Origin: Hyphomicrobiales bacterium
GTDB taxonomy: Bacteria; Pseudomonadota; Alphaproteobacteria; Rhizobiales; Rhizobiaceae
NCBI GenBank assembly: GCA_900467745.1
Contig: UBQW01000032.1
Coordinates: forward strand, 1-64,000
Direction: 5' to 3'
Length of the DNA: 64,000 nucleotides
Part shown: positions 1 to 7,749 of the stretch, piece after piece
Numbering within the stretch: position 1 is the first letter of the stretch
Layout: the number at the start of each line of letters is the position of its first letter
Translations under genes and position numbers: made by a program
The notes under the pieces: model-generated
The model's input: the letters and a program-made list of their open reading frames with translations, nothing else
Database searches by the model: none
What the model was told of the DNA's origin: nothing

Positions 1-231
1 GCCGGAGAGTACGGTGGCCTCGTCGGCACTTACACCATCTCATGGGACACGATCGGGGTCGAAGAGGGTTCAGATGCACTCGACCGCTATTACAGCTATC
101 TTTCGCGAGACGAGTTGATAGCAATCTGGGCAGCCGCCGGACCTTGGAAAAGCATTGAGGCGGACGTTTGGTTAGGGGGCGCATACGACCGCAAGCCAAC
201 CACCTGGGTCGCTATCACCGCATCAAAGTGA
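1..231 (+). CDS. C-terminal end of an unidentified protein (partial)
   Basis: An open frame runs from the first base of the window to a TGA at 229-231, giving 76 residues with natural-looking composition (many Trp, Tyr, Asp and Gly). The start lies before the window. I do not recognise the family and see no membrane segment. The stop is followed after one base by a copy of the intergenic hairpin repeat, as with several other genes in the first 5 kb. No function can be assigned. Confidence 0.5.
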   Translation, partial: AGEYGGLVGTYTISWDTIGVEEGSDALDRYYSYLSRDELIAIWAAAGPWKSIEADVWLGGAYDRKPTTWVAITASK

Positions 232-280
232 GTCCGCAATGGGCCGACTGCAGTCTTCCGCTTCGCGCCACACGCGGACA
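232..280 (+). repeat. Intergenic hairpin repeat, copy 1
   Basis: The core GGGCCGACTGCAGTC is followed by TTCCGCTTCGCGCC, the same string seen at 3952 and 4519. It begins directly after the stop codon at 229-231. Confidence 0.75.
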
Positions 281-347
281 CGATTTAACGCATTCTTCAT
301 GGCCTCGTGAGGAACTCACGCGGTTCACTTCCGATGGGCCCGAGGAT

Positions 348-692
348 ATGTATAATTCCACTATGTTGGGAACATGGCCGAACTTTTCGTATGACAACAT
401 CAGCCTTGCCATCAGGATATTCCTCGGCTTGGATGTCGCGTTCTTCGTCGCGGGGGGCGCGTATTTATACGTCTGCAATGAACGCCTTGCATCGAAGGCT
501 TCGCAATTTGGAAATGTTGTTTACAGAACGCCGTTCACCATTCACACGGGTATCGCCTGGGGCGCGCCGGAGTGTCCAAGAGAGATAAGAGAAGAGTTCT
601 TCCGTCTTCGTAAAAAAATGCTGATACATGGCGCTGTCGCCGCGATACCGATGTTGATCTATATCGTTCTTCTTCGGCCCTATTTCCACTAA
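348..692 (+). CDS. Small membrane protein of unknown function
   Basis: This 114-residue protein has two hydrophobic stretches, near residues 17-42 and 90-112, separated by a polar, charged segment, which suggests two membrane helices. The open frame extends back to 168, but that part reads through the repeat at 232-280 and the end of the previous gene, so I use the ATG at 348; ATG 363 is another option. I do not recognise the family. It lies between repeat copies in a run of small accessory genes, so an accessory role is possible, but no function is shown. Confidence 0.5.
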   Translation: MYNSTMLGTWPNFSYDNISLAIRIFLGLDVAFFVAGGAYLYVCNERLASKASQFGNVVYRTPFTIHTGIAWGAPECPREIREEFFRLRKKMLIHGAVAAIPMLIYIVLLRPYFH

Positions 693-786
693 TTAAAGGC
701 CACAATGGGCCGGGAGGCGACAACAGCCTTCGTCAGAATGGCAATCGGATGCAAGCCTTAGGGTTGATCTGTTTGTCCGAAGATGC

Positions 787-1092
787 TCAAGCAAGCGCCG
801 CAAGACGAATGGCTCGGACAACGGCTTCCGCTCTGGCTCGCGTGTCCGGCCTTTCTCCGAGACCCATGTCGTGAATCTCAACATTTGCCAAATAACTAGT
901 TACATCAGCTTCGGACTTGCCTTGGTGAAGTTGAGCTGCAGCATCTGTAAGATAGCGATCGTATTCATCCTTAAAGCCCGAGCTGTCATCATGATCCCAC
1001 GTCCACCCCTCGGGCATCAAGCCAATCGGGTCCCATATCGACCATCCGATGTCTCTCAAAATCGATAGGCTAACTTTTGAAAGTGAAAACAT
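787..1092 (-). CDS. Hypothetical protein, 101 aa, WDPIGL-type
   Basis: This is a soluble acidic protein. Its N-terminal part contains IGWSIWDPIGL and its middle holds YDRYL and a YLANVEIHDMGLG stretch. That layout is familiar from small unannotated bacterial proteins in which a Trp-Asp-Pro-Ile-Gly motif is followed by a helical part ending in MGLG. The role of the family is not known to me. The ATG at 1092 is preceded by an AGGTGG ribosome binding site six bases upstream. It is transcribed against its plus-strand neighbour. Confidence 0.6.
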   Translation of the reverse strand: MFSLSKVSLSILRDIGWSIWDPIGLMPEGWTWDHDDSSGFKDEYDRYLTDAAAQLHQGKSEADVTSYLANVEIHDMGLGERPDTRARAEAVVRAIRLAALA

Positions 1093-1141
1093 TCTACACC
1101 ACCTGTCCGTTCGATGCGGATTGATACTTCAATCAGCAGAT

Positions 1142-1180
1142 GACGGCTATGGGCCGACCCCGGTCTTCCGTTTGCAAAAG
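1142..1180 (+). repeat. Intergenic hairpin repeat, copy 2 (diverged)
   Basis: ATGGGCCGACCCCGGTCTTC matches the repeat core with a few changes. It lies between two minus-strand genes. Confidence 0.6.
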
Positions 1181-1222
1181 GCTGCCGCGATGAAGTTAGC
1201 GCTCTTCACCACGCGAAAGCAT

Positions 1223-1654
1223 CTAAATCCTCCGATAGGTATGCGCTAGAAGCCTGAATATGGCGATGAAACGTGGAGCGATAGCGGCAAGAAAGGGAGG
1301 GCATATAAGAGATATCAGTTTCTCCTTTAGAGAGTGCATCTCTGGTGCCGCGAGAAGCAGCGCGGTCCCGAAAAATGCTAGAAGAAACAGCCCTCCCGCA
1401 GTCAGTTTGAAGTATCGTTCGAATTCGTCTTGGGAACTGGACTTGGATGCCTGAATTTGAAATACGAGGTCTGACCTCGGACGATAATTGTACATGAATG
1501 CGACGATCGCCATCACTGTGCTCACTGCGAGAAAATGAGACGGCGTCAGCGTAATATCGAGAACAAGCAGTCCACCGGCGAGCACAAGCGCCACATAAAC
1601 GCTTGCGTGAACCGTTCGAATAAACCTCCTATTATAGCGTACTTTGTCGATCAT
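1223..1654 (-). CDS. Four-helix membrane protein of unknown function
   Basis: This 143-residue protein has four hydrophobic segments at about residues 14-36, 40-57, 82-103 and 114-136, joined by short basic or polar loops. The loop between helices 2 and 3 (about 58-81) is charged and Ser-rich. No catalytic motif is visible and I do not recognise the family. It points away from the plus-strand membrane protein at 1919. Cytoplasmic-membrane location is inferred from hydrophobicity alone. Confidence 0.5.
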   Translation of the reverse strand: MIDKVRYNRRFIRTVHASVYVALVLAGGLLVLDITLTPSHFLAVSTVMAIVAFMYNYRPRSDLVFQIQASKSSSQDEFERYFKLTAGGLFLLAFFGTALLLAAPEMHSLKEKLISLICPPFLAAIAPRFIAIFRLLAHTYRRI

Positions 1655-1760
1655 TTCCGTTCAGGTCCGTGTCCCTGCCATATGCATGGGCACAAGATAA
1701 CCAAACCGGGAGAATAATTTGTAAATACAACCCGCAAAGGTCTAATGACTTGAGCGGTTG

Positions 1761-1800
1761 GACCGCTTAGGGCCGACTGCCGTCATGGCGCTGAAGCGCA
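1761..1800 (+). repeat. Intergenic hairpin repeat, copy 3
   Basis: GACCGCTTAGGGCCGACTGC is followed by CGTC. The outer GACCGC and the downstream GC(C)GTC can pair as a short stem. Confidence 0.75.
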
Positions 1801-1918
1801 TACCGGCAATTAACTAATAATGGAGCAGATCGCCGTCCAGCACCGCTTTTAGTTGCATATGGTCGGAACCTTCGGCAGAGTTGGCGAACTCGCTGCACCC
1901 ATATCGTAGGCTTCTTTG

Positions 1919-2251
1919 ATGCTGAATGACATAACGGTCAAAGACATTTTAAGAACGCTGATTATCGGCGCGACTATTTTTTGTTTCGTTAGTCTGTACC
2001 TGTATCTGCGTGGCTGGTTAAGTTCGGTTGCAATTCAGATTGTGCTTGGCGGGTTGGTCGCTGCAACGATCTTCGATCTCCGTTGGTTGAGTTCGAAACG
2101 CAGTCGGCAAAAATCCGCGATCACTAGGCCGGGGACGCCTTCGGAAAATCGGAAACAGCATATCAAGCTGGGACGTGTAGCTATGATAGCAATAGCGACT
2201 GCCGTTTTGGCGATCCAATGGTCAGGTGATCTGTGGGCTCTACTTGGCTAG
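1919..2251 (+). CDS. Small membrane protein of unknown function
   Basis: About 110 residues with three hydrophobic stretches, near 14-34, 38-58 and 88-110. A basic, polar linker of about 30 residues between helices 2 and 3 probably lies in the cytoplasm. A TTG codon at 1916 directly precedes the ATG at 1919; I take the ATG. Its stop lies 50 bases before the next membrane-protein gene at 2302 on the same strand, so the two may be co-transcribed. No family recognised. Confidence 0.45.
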   Translation: MLNDITVKDILRTLIIGATIFCFVSLYLYLRGWLSSVAIQIVLGGLVAATIFDLRWLSSKRSRQKSAITRPGTPSENRKQHIKLGRVAMIAIATAVLAIQWSGDLWALLG

Positions 2252-2301
2252 TGTCCGCGTTGGTCAACGACCGTCTCCCGCTTTTCCTTCACGGATACCT
2301 A

Positions 2302-2811
2302 ATGTCTAACGAGACAAAGCTGCTTCATAAGGAATGGGGACTGTTGCCGTTGGCCATAAGTGGCCTTGCGACAATTTCCGTCTTCGTCCTATCAATTTAC
2401 TTTCTGAACCAGAGAGGGACGGCTTTCGTCTTTGACAACGGTCAAAATCTCGAATGCGAACGTCCGGTCGCCTCGATAATCAATGCTATCGTCGTGGTGT
2501 ATCGGTATCCAGGCATAGCACTGACGGCGATCTCGTTTGCCTCTGTCATTTTCAGCTATTTTTTTGATCGAGGCCTGTTCATCTTCGTCTTGATTTGTTC
2601 TGTTATCTTCAATTATCCGTTCCTCGCCGCCATCCACAACGAATCCAATCTGATATTAGGCGACCCCTCAATAGGCACGCTGTGCAAGAGGGGCGATTTC
2701 TTCTCAGTTGCCATCCAGTTACCGATATTATTTCTGTCAACCTACGTGGGTGTGGGAAACATCGTTTTGTTAGCCAAGCGTTGGCACAGAAGGCGGATTG
2801 AGAGATTTTGA
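2302..2811 (+). CDS. Membrane protein of unknown function
   Basis: This 169-residue protein has about four hydrophobic segments, near residues 13-35, 60-88, 90-110 and 131-156, and a very basic tail (RWHRRRIERF). The frame is open from 2233, overlapping the previous gene, but the ATG at 2302 gives a normal MSNETK start ahead of the first helix. It may be translated with the gene ending at 2251. The family is not recognised, so only a membrane location is supported. Confidence 0.5.
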   Translation: MSNETKLLHKEWGLLPLAISGLATISVFVLSIYFLNQRGTAFVFDNGQNLECERPVASIINAIVVVYRYPGIALTAISFASVIFSYFFDRGLFIFVLICSVIFNYPFLAAIHNESNLILGDPSIGTLCKRGDFFSVAIQLPILFLSTYVGVGNIVLLAKRWHRRRIERF

Positions 2812-2879
2812 TCTACAGGGAAGCAGCTACCACAGCACGATAGACTTCATGCCCTTTGGGCTGAAACGGCCCAGATGGC

Positions 2880-2925
2880 AGGGTGCGGTTATGACGCGGA
2901 AGCGCCAATTGCGGTCGTTTGCGAA
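2880..2925 (-). repeat. Intergenic hairpin repeat, copy 4 (inverted)
   Basis: Read on the minus strand this gives GACCGCAATTGGCGCTTCCG, matching parts of the copy at 3401. It lies between two plus-strand genes. Confidence 0.5.
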
Positions 2926-2970
2926 GAGTGAGCAAAATCATTAGGCTAACTGTGCAAATGGAGATTCATG

Positions 2971-3402
2971 ATGGGGACTTGGGGTGCTGGCGCGTTCGAA
3001 AATGATGCTGCAAGCGACTGGTTAGGCCAACTGGAAAAGCTTGGCTTTCTGGCTATTACGACACCCCTTTCCATCATCGGAGAATACGCCAACAGAAAAA
3101 GGATCATCCCGGCCGAAGCCGAGCAGAGCTTTTGGGCCATGTGCGAGGTGGTTGCAATGGCAGCAGGAATAACGGAATCCACTCTCGAAGCCTATCAGCT
3201 TGCAATTATCCGGCGGGATTCCGAGAGAATCCTGGAAATTCCGAACCTCAAACAGCGGATCATCTGGGCAAGTGCACGGCTGGAGAGCGCACCAACCGAG
3301 TTGCAAGAACTGTGGGACGATGCAGGCGAAGGCGACGCATTTCGCTATCATCGTGACCGAGCGAAAGATGCAGCGATCGAGGCTTTGACACGGCGCGAAT
3401 GA
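2971..3402 (+). CDS. DUF4259 domain protein
   Basis: The start MGTWGAGAFENDAASDWL is the hallmark of DUF4259 proteins, and the 143-residue length fits. The rest is mostly helical, with an acidic WDDAGEGDAF stretch near residues 114-123. The function of the family is not established. Two ATG codons stand in tandem (2968, 2971); I choose 2971 because the family starts MG-W-G and the GGAG at 2960 is better spaced for it. The stop overlaps the beginning of a repeat copy at 3401. Confidence 0.75.
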   Translation: MGTWGAGAFENDAASDWLGQLEKLGFLAITTPLSIIGEYANRKRIIPAEAEQSFWAMCEVVAMAAGITESTLEAYQLAIIRRDSERILEIPNLKQRIIWASARLESAPTELQELWDDAGEGDAFRYHRDRAKDAAIEALTRRE

Positions 3403-3460
3403 CCGCAATTGGCCGACTGCTGTCTTGGCGCAGAAGCGCCAACAGCCCAACAGCGGTCAT
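3401..3460 (+). repeat. Intergenic hairpin repeat, copy 5 (longest)
   Basis: GACCGCAATTGGCCGACTGC opens this copy and GCGGTC closes it at 3453-3458. Inside is a second hairpin, TTGGCGC-AGAA-GCGCCAA. It overlaps the stop codon of the DUF4259 gene. Confidence 0.75.
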
Positions 3461-3512
3461 GGCGAGCGTCTTCTGATGCTCTATAGTAAGCATGATTGAT
3501 AGGAGACTATTC

Positions 3513-3953
3513 ATGCGGTCACGGCCATCGTCGCGGCTATTGGTCGTCGACCAATTCGGTTGCGTTCTGCTTTGCAAATTTTCTCACGCCTCGGGCCCGT
3601 TGATTGGTAAAACATACTGGGCAACGCCGGGTGGTGCCCTCGACGAGGGTGAAACTTTTGAGGCGGCGGCATTGCGGGAGTTGGAAGAGGAGACTGGCAT
3701 CGTTGGCGTCGATTTGACCGGCGAAGTTGGCCGTCGATCCTTTGAGCTTTTCCTGACTAGCGGTGAGCTTGTCTGGGCAGAGGAGAGGTACTTTGGAGTC
3801 CGAGTCGAACGCAGTCCCATCTCCGACACCGGTTGGAGCGATAACGAACGAGAAGTGATGGCCGATCATCGCTGGTGGTCTGAGCAAGAGCTTCGAGAAA
3901 CCAGCGACACTATATTCCCTGACGGCCTCATAGACTTGCTGAGCAAGGTATGA
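3513..3953 (+). CDS. NUDIX hydrolase
   Basis: A 146-residue single-domain NUDIX protein. The Nudix box spans residues 41-63: it starts GALDEGETF and ends RELEEETGI, with the metal-binding glutamates in place. Such enzymes hydrolyse nucleoside diphosphates linked to another moiety, for example damaged nucleotides or ADP-sugars. The substrate cannot be read from the box. The start at 3513 has AGGAG seven bases upstream; the earlier ATG at 3492 has no such site. The stop overlaps a repeat copy. Location is cytoplasmic. Confidence 0.85.
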   Translation: MRSRPSSRLLVVDQFGCVLLCKFSHASGPLIGKTYWATPGGALDEGETFEAAALRELEEETGIVGVDLTGEVGRRSFELFLTSGELVWAEERYFGVRVERSPISDTGWSDNEREVMADHRWWSEQELRETSDTIFPDGLIDLLSKV

Positions 3954-3990
3954 CCGCTTCGGGGCGAGTCCGGCCTTCCGCTTCGCGCCG
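3952..3990 (+). repeat. Intergenic hairpin repeat, copy 6
   Basis: GACCGCTTCGGGGCGAGTCC then GGCCTTCCGCTTCGCGCC; it overlaps the stop of the NUDIX gene. Confidence 0.7.
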
Positions 3991-4034
3991 GTTGGAGACA
4001 TGACTTCGTCGCCAAAAGATGCTTTCTTTGAGCG

Positions 4035-4511
4035 ATGAAAATTCCGGACCTCCCGCCCGATCTACGGTTCCCATTACTAGCCGCATCCGACCATGAGTTT
4101 TCGTTCGTGGTCAAGGCCGATGCAATGGGTGCATACATCAGGCATCGATGGGGATGGGACGAGCAATTTCAACGAGCAATTCACCAAGAAAAGCTACTGT
4201 CAAAGCCCTTCTCGCTCATCATATCGGGCGAAAAGGCCGTGGGCACCGTCTCGCTCCAAAAGCATCCCGGCCATCTGCAATTCGGCGAGTTTTATATCCT
4301 CTCAGAACACCGAGGGCGAGGTCTCGGGTCGCGCGTGTTGCAACACTGCCTTGCCGTTGCTGACGAAGAACGTCTTCCGGTGCATCTTGAACATTTGATC
4401 TGGAATCCTGTCGGCTCGCTGTACCGCAGAAACGGCTTCATCGAGACGTCAGTAACCCAAAGCCATTTCATTTTGAAGCGGCCATTCCCCGTGGGTAACG
4501 AAAAGGGCTAA
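4035..4511 (+). CDS. GNAT-family N-acetyltransferase
   Basis: A 158-residue protein with the acetyl-CoA pyrophosphate-binding motif RGRGLGSRVL near residues 93-102, preceded by the beta strand GEFYILSEH. The later NPVGSLYRRNGF segment (about 134-145) is the usual Asn...Tyr...Asn-Gly-Phe end of a GNAT fold. It should transfer an acetyl group from acetyl-CoA to an amine of an unknown substrate in the cytoplasm. It is a free-standing gene followed seven bases later by a repeat copy, and is typical accessory cargo. Confidence 0.85.
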   Translation: MKIPDLPPDLRFPLLAASDHEFSFVVKADAMGAYIRHRWGWDEQFQRAIHQEKLLSKPFSLIISGEKAVGTVSLQKHPGHLQFGEFYILSEHRGRGLGSRVLQHCLAVADEERLPVHLEHLIWNPVGSLYRRNGFIETSVTQSHFILKRPFPVGNEKG

Positions 4512-4518
4512 TGGCAGG

Positions 4519-4560
4519 TTTGGGGCCGACTGCGGCCGTCCGCTTCGCGCCACCAGCGGA
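4519..4560 (+). repeat. Intergenic hairpin repeat, copy 7
   Basis: GGGGCCGACTGCGGCCGTCC is followed by GCTTCGCGCCACC, almost the tail of copy 1. It begins seven bases after the GNAT stop. Confidence 0.7.
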
Positions 4561-4574
4561 TTTTGGCGGCGCTG

Positions 4575-5318
4575 TCAGAGCCGCCTTGCAATGGTAATTA
4601 TTTCAGGACTTTCGTGCGTTATATCACCCGATTGGAAGTCGCCGTATTGCTGCTCGATGGCAAACCCATGCTTCGCTAGCAGCCTCGCAAGTGCCTCCAC
4701 GTGATGGAAGCGTAACGTAATGTCGCTGCTCAATGGGAGGTTCGGATGTTCTCCAAGGAAGTCGTGCCGGAAAGATACCGTTCGCCCGTCGAAATCTGAC
4801 GTAACGGTCGTCACAATCTTCACCAAGCTATGATCTTTCAAGCGGACCTCGGCAGGACGCTCGGGTATCCACTTTTCCCACGGGCGGATTAAGGGGTTTC
4901 GACTCTCAAAAGCAAATAGTCCGCCTTCAGTCAGGCAATTTCGCACGTCTGTGAGGAACTTATCAATAAGGCTGTCGAAGGTAATGGCCTGAAATGCATG
5001 TCCGGTCATCACAGCAAGCTCAAACTTCGTGTTCAAAGCAGACTGAGGGAGTGTGCCCAATATCCATGTGATTTCCGGACGAGTCCGAGCAAGAGATAGC
5101 ACGCCTACGCCTGGGTCGATCCCGCACAGGTCACCGAGATGACCTGCTTGTCTTGCCTCGTGTAGGAGTGATCCAGTTCAACATCCGATATCGAGCGCAG
5201 AGCCTGCATTCATGATGATGGGCAGGTAAAAGTCGAAATCGTCGCGAATTGATCGTGGATGCCAAGCATCATAAACTTCTGACAGGAAAAGGTCGTCATA
5301 AAATCGGTCGCTGTTCAC
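4575..5318 (-). pseudogene. SAM-dependent methyltransferase broken by one stop codon
   Basis: On the minus strand the frame from GTG 5318 reads about 45 residues into a class I methyltransferase fold and reaches SALDIGC. It then meets TGA at 5178-5180 and continues TGSLLHEARQAG to the end at 4575. The stop sits at the second Gly of motif I (family D-x-G-C-G-T-G), so one change (GGA to TGA) explains it. The downstream open part of 175 residues starts at GTG 5102 and lacks motif I, so it should not bind S-adenosylmethionine. Everything else is in frame, so the loss looks recent, or it is a sequencing error. Confidence 0.8.
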
Positions 5319-5436
5319 TCGGGCCCCCACTGTCGGATTGAACGGCCCAACATAAGCACAACATCGACCTCTATAAAACCACCGGTGGATGTCGCTCTAT
5401 CGGTCAAACTAGGTGTTGTCGCGGAATCACCTTAGA

Positions 5437-5469
5437 TGGCCGCTTAGGGCCGACTGCGGCCATTGGGGC
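5437..5469 (+). repeat. Intergenic hairpin repeat, copy 8
   Basis: TGGCCGC-TTAGGGCCGACT-GCGGCCA is a perfect seven-base stem. Compared with copy 3, both sides of the second base pair have changed together (A/T to G/C). Confidence 0.8.
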
Positions 5470-5746
5470 AACTGCTACTTACGACCTCGTGGCACTTGCT
5501 AACCCTGAAGTGCGGCTCGGCGAGAGCCGTCGATTTCGCCCTCGGCTCGCCAGGGTCACTTCGGGGAGCCCAAAATTCGACGGTAGTCGGGCGGAGGCTA
5601 GGCGATGCAAGTCGCTAAGAGACGGCCGTCGCTAGCGAGCGCGTACCCCCAAACCTACGTTTATCTATGCCGCGATCGTTTATTACATAGAGTTTCCTGC
5701 GGTCGCCAAAGGGCGTTCCAGAATTCCACAAAAGCAGGAAAACCCA
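5470..5746 (+). other. Gene-free stretch upstream of the AhpD-like gene
   Basis: No convincing gene is seen. Around 5506-5562 there is an imperfect inverted repeat (GAAGTG...CACTTC outside, GGCGAG...CTCGCC inside). The segment should hold the promoter of the plus-strand gene at 5747, which has an AGGAAAACCCA ribosome binding region. Confidence 0.4.
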
Positions 5747-6226
5747 ATGACACAGCGCATCAACTTTGCGACGGTATCCCCGGACATCATGAAGAAGTTC
5801 GTGGATTTCGTTGTCGCGAGCAAGCAAAATGCGGTCGAGGAATCCATTCGCGACCTCGTGAACGTGCGTATTGCGCAGCTCAACGCCTGCACGTTCTCCC
5901 TGGACATGTACGTCAAGCAGGCCAAGCTGCATGGCGAGCGAGAGCTTCGGCTCTACCACCTCGCTTCCTGGCGCGAGTCCACGCTGTTTTCGCCTCGTGA
6001 ACGAGCGTCTCTCGCATGGGCGGAAGTCGTCACCAAGCTGCCTGAACTCGGCGTTCCTGACGAACTTTATGATCGCGTGCGCACTCAACTGAGTGAGAAG
6101 GAAATTTCCGATCTCACGTTCGTCGTCATGGCGGCAAACGCTTGGACGCGCGTCAACAACGGCTTCAAGACCGTTCCCGGTTCTTCGGACGCGATGCTCG
6201 GCCTCGACAAGACCGGCTTGAACTAA
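5747..6226 (+). CDS. Carboxymuconolactone decarboxylase/AhpD-like protein with altered active site
   Basis: A 159-residue AhpD-like alkylhydroperoxidase-fold protein, alike over its whole length to the protein at 32679-33158. The family active site is Cys-x-x-Cys followed by His. The second copy has C48, C51 and H55, whereas this protein has C48, S51 and Y55. A CxxC disulphide cycle is therefore impossible, and peroxidase activity by the usual mechanism is doubtful. It may act on another substrate or be non-catalytic. It is followed after 69 bases by an NAD(P)-binding NmrA-like gene with a strong ribosome site, so the two probably form an operon ending at the hairpin at 7068. Confidence 0.85.
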   Translation: MTQRINFATVSPDIMKKFVDFVVASKQNAVEESIRDLVNVRIAQLNACTFSLDMYVKQAKLHGERELRLYHLASWRESTLFSPRERASLAWAEVVTKLPELGVPDELYDRVRTQLSEKEISDLTFVVMAANAWTRVNNGFKTVPGSSDAMLGLDKTGLN

Positions 6227-6295
6227 ATGCATCGGGTCGCGCTAGCAAAGCGCGGCCATCTCCCCCGAACAACTAATGACTTAAGGAGTGAGAAA

Positions 6296-7057
6296 ATGAA
6301 GATCGTAGTAATCGGTGGAACGGGCCTTATCGGCTCTAAGCTGGTGAAGCGCCTGCAGGCCAAGGGGCACGAAGTGATTGCCGCGTCGCCGGCGTCGGGC
6401 GTGAATACTGTGACGGGTGAAGGCCTCGCCGATGTGTTGAGCGGCGCCCAGATCGTAGTTGATGTGGCCAATTCGCCGTCCTTCGAAGACAAGGCAGTCA
6501 TGGAATTCTTCCAGAAATCTGGCCAGAATTTACTCGCTGCGGAAGCGGTAGCCGGCGTGAAGCATCACGTGGCACTCTCCGTCGTCGGCACCGAGCGTCT
6601 TCAGGATAGCGGCTACTTTCGTGCGAAGCTTGCCCAGGAAAAGCTCATCAAGGACGCGAAGATTCCGTACACGCTGGTTCACTCGACGCAGTTTTTCGAG
6701 TTTATGTTCGGCATCGCTCAATCCGGTGCGCAGGGCGATAAGGTACACCTTTCTCCTGCTATGATGCAGCCAATCTACTCCGATGACGTTGCGAACTTGC
6801 TCGCTGAGCTCGTCCTCGGGCAGCCGGTCAATGGCGTCGCTGAAATCGCTGGTCCGGAATCGATTCGTATCGCCGACGCGGTCACCAAGTATCTTCGCCA
6901 GATTGGCGACGCTCGTGACGTCGTAGTCGATGACAAGACTCCGTATTTCGGCGCCCTGTTGGACGACAAGACACTGATGCCATCGAAGGGCGTCCGCCTC
7001 GGCCAGACCAAATACTCGGAGTGGGTCAAGACTGCGACCCCTCCGCCAGCACGTTAA
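6296..7057 (+). CDS. NmrA-like / atypical SDR NAD(P)-binding protein
   Basis: A 253-residue protein that begins MKIVVIGGTGLIGSKLV, the GxxGxxG nucleotide-binding turn of atypical short-chain dehydrogenases, with the strands and helices of an NmrA/NAD(P)H-binding fold after it. No Tyr-x-x-x-Lys catalytic pair is obvious, as is usual for this group, whose members act as redox sensors or quinone or isomerase-like enzymes. AAGGAG at 6283-6288 fixes the start at ATG 6296. It is probably co-transcribed with the AhpD-like gene upstream. The substrate is unknown. Confidence 0.85.
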   Translation: MKIVVIGGTGLIGSKLVKRLQAKGHEVIAASPASGVNTVTGEGLADVLSGAQIVVDVANSPSFEDKAVMEFFQKSGQNLLAAEAVAGVKHHVALSVVGTERLQDSGYFRAKLAQEKLIKDAKIPYTLVHSTQFFEFMFGIAQSGAQGDKVHLSPAMMQPIYSDDVANLLAELVLGQPVNGVAEIAGPESIRIADAVTKYLRQIGDARDVVVDDKTPYFGALLDDKTLMPSKGVRLGQTKYSEWVKTATPPPAR

Positions 7058-7067
7058 TAGCAAGGCA

Positions 7068-7099
7068 GTGGGGGCGATCCGAGTTTCGTTCGTCCCCAC
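7068..7099 (+). terminator. Hairpin after the NmrA-like gene
   Basis: GTGGGGGCGA and TCGTCCCCAC form a ten-base stem with one G-T pair, 11 bases after the stop at 7057. No T-run follows, so this is a putative terminator. Confidence 0.5.
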
Positions 7100-7717
7100 G
7101 CAACATTCTACTCGCTCGCCTGTCGGACGACGTCAGCGAATGAGGGGCGCTTGAATTGGGCGAGGGAGCCCCACTCTGAGCGATGAAGCGCCCCGCTGTC
7201 TCGGGGCATGCCCATCCTCTCGATGCTGCTACGGCAACGTCCTCGCCAGGCTAGGCCACCGCGATCTCAGCACCAGTCTACCCAGTCGCGATCCCCAACA
7301 GCCCAGGCTCCACCCCTCGCTAGAGGATCCTCCCGCTAGGCCGCCGCTTCAAAGGGGAGGGGGTCGGCCGCCGCAAGCGGCAAATTCGTCAGCCGCTTCG
7401 CGTTTCCTCGCGCCGCCGTCGCCCGTCCACGGTAGCGGCTTGCCTTCCGCATGGCCGCTTTTGGGCTGGGGTGGTGATCGGCAATGGAACCGGCATGGTT
7501 CGAGCATCACCTAAGCAGCATACCGTTTTGATGACCGTGCCGCGACGTCGACGATATTGAAGTGCAAAGCCGTGCGTCGTGATGAGGGGGCTCAATCATC
7601 GCGTCGAGTGCCACGCTCGTGGACCACGATCTCGCTCGGTCGGCATTCACAATGCGCACTTGGCGACGATTTCATGAGTTCAGCGCAGACTAAACACTGC
7701 TGTCAACGCTGACGGAA
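7100..7717. other. Gene-poor stretch
   Basis: About 600 bases without a gene I can support. Short open frames exist, but their composition is unlike coding sequence. A hairpin GCCCCG-CTGTCT-CGGGGC lies at 7190-7207. Nothing else was recognised. Confidence 0.4.
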
Positions 7718-7741
7718 AGAGGGCGCCGTTTAGCGCCCTCT
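7718..7741 (-). terminator. Terminator hairpin of the alpha/beta hydrolase gene
   Basis: GAGGGCGC-CGTTTA-GCGCCCTC is a perfect eight-base stem, eight bases beyond the stop of the minus-strand gene at 7750. Confidence 0.65.
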
Positions 7742-7749
7742 CGTGCCTG

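Noticed and set aside
5178..5180. TGA as a selenocysteine codon in the methyltransferase
   Set aside because: The family has Gly here, not Cys or selenocysteine, and no selenocysteine insertion element is seen.
232..5469. Repeat copies as standard integron attC sites
   Set aside because: The RYYYAAC/GTTRRRY core is missing and no integrase is present; only a cassette-like layout remains.
7389..7595. Minus-strand frame of 68 codons
   Set aside because: Arg-rich random composition and no ribosome site.
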